Below are positions 60,401 through 64,000 of a stretch of DNA of 64,000 nucleotides, piece by piece. Source of the DNA: Argopecten irradians (lineage: Eukaryota; Mollusca; Bivalvia; Pectinida; Pectinidae); the NCBI RefSeq assembly GCF_041381155.1, contig NC_091142.1, positions 21,662,362-21,726,361 of the forward strand, written 5' to 3'. Below the pieces are notes generated by a model that did not search any database, was not told where the DNA came from, and saw nothing but the letters and a program-made list of their open reading frames with translations. The position numbers and the translations under genes were made by a program. Within the stretch, counting starts at the first letter, position 1. The number at the start of each line of letters is the position of its first letter.

Positions 60401-63400
60401 ACGTGTTTTATATAATAAATGCATTACATGGAGTGTAAATCTCTCTTGTCGGGCAAAACTGCTCATACAAAATGTAGGTTTTTTACAAGTAGTTTCGCAT
60501 GTTTATTTGAATAAATCAACGGATTCACGATTTCTAAATCTTGCTGTTTTATTAGTGAGAATAAATATGTGATTGGTGTCAATGTATTGTTTTTAATGGT
60601 TACATTTATTTAAGCATCAAACTATCTTATGGAATTTATGATCTATAATACAGATGAATTTTGCTGACAATCAATTCACAACGTCTTAGCAATATTAAAG
60701 AAAATAATGTTCTAGTAAAATATGATCAATTTGAAAACACTAATTCGTTGTAAACCGATAACGATTATTCCCAACCACACAGCAGTGATTTGTTTGTATT
60801 TATTAACTTTAAAGCATGCGACTAGTCAGTCATTTAGATGATCCAATTAAAGAGTCAAAATAATTAAAGTTATATGTTTCGTAACTGGGCGAAAATTTTG
60901 ACATGTTATGTTTTCTTCATTAATCTATTGAAAACCATAAGTTTTGATGAATTAAGCCGTGAAAATCATTCAAATGGCTTCAGATGCTTAAGTTACAACA
61001 CAAAAGTTATGTAATGAAAAATTGTTGTTTTTTATGCTTTAGGTATGTTTAGATGGAAACAATCCTGAAAAAATCACTTAACAATTAATAATAACACTGT
61101 ATAAATGTGAAATGAAATTGTAGACACAATTTGACCCTTTGTTATTATTGCATATCACTATAGATATAATGAGTTTTGACAGTACTGCAAAAATCATTGT
61201 CTGGTCTTACTTATACTTTAATACTTTAATCTAAAATAATGCAATGAAAGTACTGTTATTCTCAAAAAGAACATGAAAAAAATACGACATATATAACTTT
61301 ACTATATATATACAAATAAAGACCAATACCGTGGCCATAAGCATATCTTTCTTTGGATATTTCTTGGGCTTCATTGTCCAAATGTAACTGTTTTAGTTCA
61401 TTTCCGTTACCTGTGTATGAATATCTTTTCCCAGACTGATTTTTCTCTGACAATGGTGTAAATATTCTGTAAATCAATATAATGAAATATTAGCTATGCT
61501 CAGATTTTTCCACCATTCTCATTGGCTAATACATAGTCACGTAAGGTATAGTATATCCACTCGATGTTTCCATTTGAAACACCGTGTCAATATCTGGTAT
61601 TCCTTTGGTTAACGTCATTGCCAAATCGTTGAGTTCTTCAAGGTGGCGTCCTATGGCCATCGCTATCTGTTCATGTAATAAATTTACACATCTGCTAATC
61701 CTTGTGACATTTTTGTTTTGACAAAACAATAAGTTTTGTCCAAATAGTGTGATACAACCCTGGCAGAATCTAAAATAATGAGTCTGGATATTATTTGATT
61801 ATGACTGGGTGGTATAACACCATAAGAACCACATTCAAGGTCCATATATGATAAATATAGTTTCAAGCAGTTTTACTTGAGCCTTGCATTCATGTAAATT
61901 GTTTTTTTAATATATATTATTTACAATTTGAATAAAAGCATGGTATACGCTATTTGCTATATTGTTATTATCATTTTTCTATCAAGAATTAACATTACGT
62001 CGCTAGATAATTAATCTTTCATTGTCATTTTTACACAAGACTCATATAGTATATTATACTTACTTGATATTTTTACCATGTTCTTTTAATATTTTCATTG
62101 CTTTCGAGTCTGAAGTCAACAATTCCACTAAAAACGAAACCCGTGAATACATTATACATATATATACATGCTGTATTCTTGGCAAATGCACTGTAAAGTT
62201 TGGAAACTGGAATATTCTTAAAATAGATATACTTAATATGTAGAAGCGTTTAAACGTCCAAATGTTTTGAAATATTTTTCGTCATTTAACAGCTCTCACG
62301 TGTCAATTACTTAATTTTCTTACAATACTATGAAATTCTTAACTATATATCCTAACTCGGTAAGTTGAATTCAATTATACGTTTACGATATGATACTATT
62401 ATTACTGAGAATTTGTAAAACACATAATTTGGTTGCGTGGTTGAATAGATTGACGTCCTATTAACAGCTAAGGTCATTTATGGTTATATGTATATAGGGT
62501 GTTTATGTGTGAAGTTAGAGCGTATTTGAATGGTTGTATTCTGACTCTTTGCAATAGTGAAACGCATGCCCTTTCATAGTGCTATATCACTCTGGCGTGC
62601 CTCAAGAGACACCGAGCAAACATGCTCCACCCGGTCACATTATACTGAAAATGGGCAAACCAGTCATCTTTCACTCTTTATGGTAAGCGCTAAACAGGAG
62701 CAGATAGTACCAGTTTCATAGACTAAGGTGTGTCTCGGCAAAGGGACAGAACCCAGAGCCGTCCTTAGCAAAAACAAGAAAGATGACAATGTACTTACAC
62801 AGAAAGTCCGCAGGATTATAATGTGGATTACAGGGCATACCGAGATCAGAGCAGCACCCTATGGCTGCATCGGCAAGGCCAAAATACGCCATCTGGAAAA
62901 CATGGTTGGTTTTATTGTTGACTTACCCGTCTTGATTGAATTTTTACGTTCGTGTTCAACTTAAAGCATTTTTTAAACAATTAAATTAAATCGACGTCAG
63001 CATTGTTTTCATGATAAAAGATAGGTCGATGGATTTAGCAAGACAGAGGCAAACTTCAAAAATCCAGTCGTTTCGAAAATGCTTTTAATGCAAAAATGTG
63101 TTTTAACTGCTAATCGCTAAACTTAGCGAAATGACAATGAAGCATGAAGAAACCCGCAAAATGAGAGCGCAGTAATGGTATTATATAATATCATAACAAA
63201 TGTCCTAAGAAAGAATGGACAAAACGTGAATACAATATATTCAGTTTTACACATTACAATTACATCTCTTGCGGATAGGTATCGATTGTGACGTCATTAC
63301 TTTGTGAGCAAAACTACGTCGTTTTGCGCCGTTGACAAACTATGACGTTACACTCACAACAAATGACATAACAATCAGTTCCTACGAAGGGCAGATAACT

Positions 63401-63592
63401 CTGTAAAATATAAATATATATAACACTTACTTGTCCCTCCATTAGCAGGAGTAAAGTGGAGAACATGTGGAAGATTTGACTGGAGGGCTGGTGGATTGTA
63501 GCCACTATCGTCTTGTTATTGTCGGTAGCGTAGTCCCTCAGTTGTATCATCAGCGTACGCGCTGTGCTGGAATCTAAACCTGAGGTGGGCTC
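51484..63592 (-). CDS. ABCG-family half-transporter, 3' eleven exons (partial)
   Basis: Exons: 63592-63431, 62892-62799, 62127-62064, about 61771-61533, 61466-61330, 60352-60102, 59292-59235, 58350-58136, 53640-53550, 52093-51974, and a last exon from about 51673 to the TAA at 51484. The first visible exon begins at the Walker B glutamate (EPTSGLDSSTARTLMIQL) and holds the D-loop and H-loop (TIVATIHQPSSQIFHMF). MAYFGLADAAIGCC, NPHYNPADFL lead into the linker. The membrane domain has YDIIHALLLTVLMGAVYFQI, KERSVGAYRLSAYYLSKTTS, ELPLLLLFPTLFNTAVYW, VLVMDCFNIGGLLLGGFYNI and the last helix ISIVILRILGYYALRW. NBD before TMD and this text are typical of ABCG proteins, which dimerise to export lipids or xenobiotics. 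The 61.5-61.8 kb exon borders are tentative. The strong GTAAGT donor at 51973 and the 51673 acceptor do not keep frame; a weaker downstream donor or a sequence error would explain it. The ATPase N-terminus lies beyond the right edge. Confidence 0.88.
52455..53110 (+). mobile_element. Fossil gag fragment, LTR-retrotransposon (Gypsy-like)
   Basis: Degenerate text resembling a gag protein, including LAQDAKRLLRLVY and a zinc-knuckle-like region further on. It is broken, old, and has no recognisable LTRs. It lies in an ABCG intron. Confidence 0.4.
53690..54090. other. ABCG intron sequence without recognised features
   Basis: AT-rich intron DNA; the short plus-strand frames here show no known domain. 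Confidence 0.4.
54103..54480. repeat. 73-bp minisatellite, about 5 copies
   Basis: Unit TTTCAGACCGGCAGACA(C/T)AG + ACCAGGAT(C/T)CCCGTTGG + TTCCAAAGAAGGTTTAGAGG + TCGTTTACATCATGGC. In the ABCG intron. Confidence 0.85.
55150..56754. repeat. 41-bp minisatellite, about 39 copies, with higher-order repeats
   Basis: Unit TAACATCAGATAACGTGGTA + GGGTGTATTCTTACATCATT + C. Variants (CTTTCATC, TATTATTAC, CTGACATC, TGCATTC) recur in the same order; for example TATTCTTTCATC at 55672 and 56082 and TGCATTCTTA at 55711 and 56121 are both exactly 410 bp apart. It lies in the 4.5-kb ABCG intron. Confidence 0.95.
56755..58135. other. ABCG intron sequence without recognised features
   Basis: AT-rich; no coding signal or clear repeat seen. 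Confidence 0.4.
59862..60058 (-). mobile_element. SINE, tRNA-headed, best-preserved copy
   Basis: On the minus strand the head reads GGCCGCGGTGGCCGAGTGGT TAAG (A box of Leu/Ser-type tRNA) and later GCGAGTTCGAATCCC (B box). The body is GGTGGTTTTTCTCCGGGTAC and the tail CTGTTAATAGGACGTTAAAC. It lies next to an ABCG exon and reads into a false frame with it. It may belong to the molluscan V-SINE group (RUDI-like); that name is from memory and unchecked. Confidence 0.8.
62437..62765 (-). repeat. SINE-like repeat, tail module plus body type B
   Basis: Tail module GACGTCCTATTAACAGCTAA, then CCCTTTCATAGTGCTATATC, CTGGCGTGCCTCAAGAGACA, ATGCTCCACCCGGTCACATT, GGGCAAACCAGTCATC and GGACAGAACCCAGAGCCGTC. 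Same family as 898-1190. In an ABCG intron. Confidence 0.65.
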
Positions 63593-64000
63593 CTGCGGAG
63601 TAATCGTAACGACAGTGGGTAAAATAACCTCATACAGTTTATGTGTGTATTATCCTTTTATTATATAATTATGTGTCCTGTTAATTTTAACACATGGTAA
63701 AGAGCGAGCGAAAGGATTGCATTTTCATCTTATATAACTTTTAAATTGGCTTAAAGTGAATGTGACGTTGCCAGTGTGACAATAGTTTGATAATAAAGGA
63801 AACAAGCCCTGAGCATCTCTTCACCTAAAGCAATAAACAACTGTGTCAAACATATGCCGACCTCCTTTTTTTTATTTTTTTTCCTAATGAAATGATAACT
63901 GCATTAAGATAACACGAGTAGTAATTTACGCAGCAACACGAATATAGAGAACAATTGCTGACGGTGGAGATTGGCTACAAAGGCAATGTAGGTTCACCTG

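Overview
This is eukaryotic nuclear DNA, almost certainly from a bivalve mollusc. It is AT-rich, its genes are split into short exons by repeat-laden introns with GT/AG borders, ACATGTA-rich stretches are common, and several interspersed families are typical of bivalves (tRNA-headed SINEs whose tail reads TTAATAGGACGTTAAAC, short fold-back elements, repeats carrying runs of GTCC). Species cannot be settled from the sequence. Four gene loci can be supported; the rest is intron, intergenic DNA and repeats.

Layout. (1) 680-6700, minus: eight exons of a TMCO6-like armadillo protein with an N-terminal basic helix; it runs off the left edge. (2) 6701-7155: short divergent spacer, then MND1 on plus (coding exons 11283-15309), the meiotic Hop2-Mnd1 subunit, complete except that its first exon should hold only the ATG. 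(3) 18686-20505, minus: an intact two-exon CARD + death-domain adaptor (CRADD/RAIDD architecture). A paralogue lies at 27854-33417 with an intact CARD exon and a death-domain exon carrying a premature stop; its 5' region is recognisable at 46.5-47.0 kb, so its first intron appears to be 13 kb of tandem repeats and duplicated DNA. (4) 51484-63592, minus: eleven exons of an ABCG half-transporter (end of the ATPase domain, linker, membrane domain), 5' end beyond the right edge.

The oddest parts. (a) 21.79-24.35 kb: a segment bounded by a 17-bp perfect inverted repeat and holding about a dozen copies, in both orientations and at irregular spacing, of one 12-mer, CAGATACGTTAC. It resembles a DNA transposon with an array of protein-binding sites, but no transposase is recognised. 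This is the best candidate for something undescribed. (b) 27.68-45.06 kb is a head-to-tail duplication in which the second copy is clean only at 37.2-40.3 kb; its flanks are riddled with small indels and scrambled, which looks like unpolished long-read consensus or a haplotype assembled twice. (c) Five large minisatellites (38, 56, 43, 73 and 41 bp units), the last with a 410-bp higher-order period. (d) Insertions dated by empty sites in the paralogous copy, including a 322-bp fold-back element with a 9-bp target duplication (Mutator-like).

The genes do not form a pathway: nuclear import or armadillo scaffold, meiotic recombination, apoptosis/innate adaptor and ABCG transport are simply neighbours.
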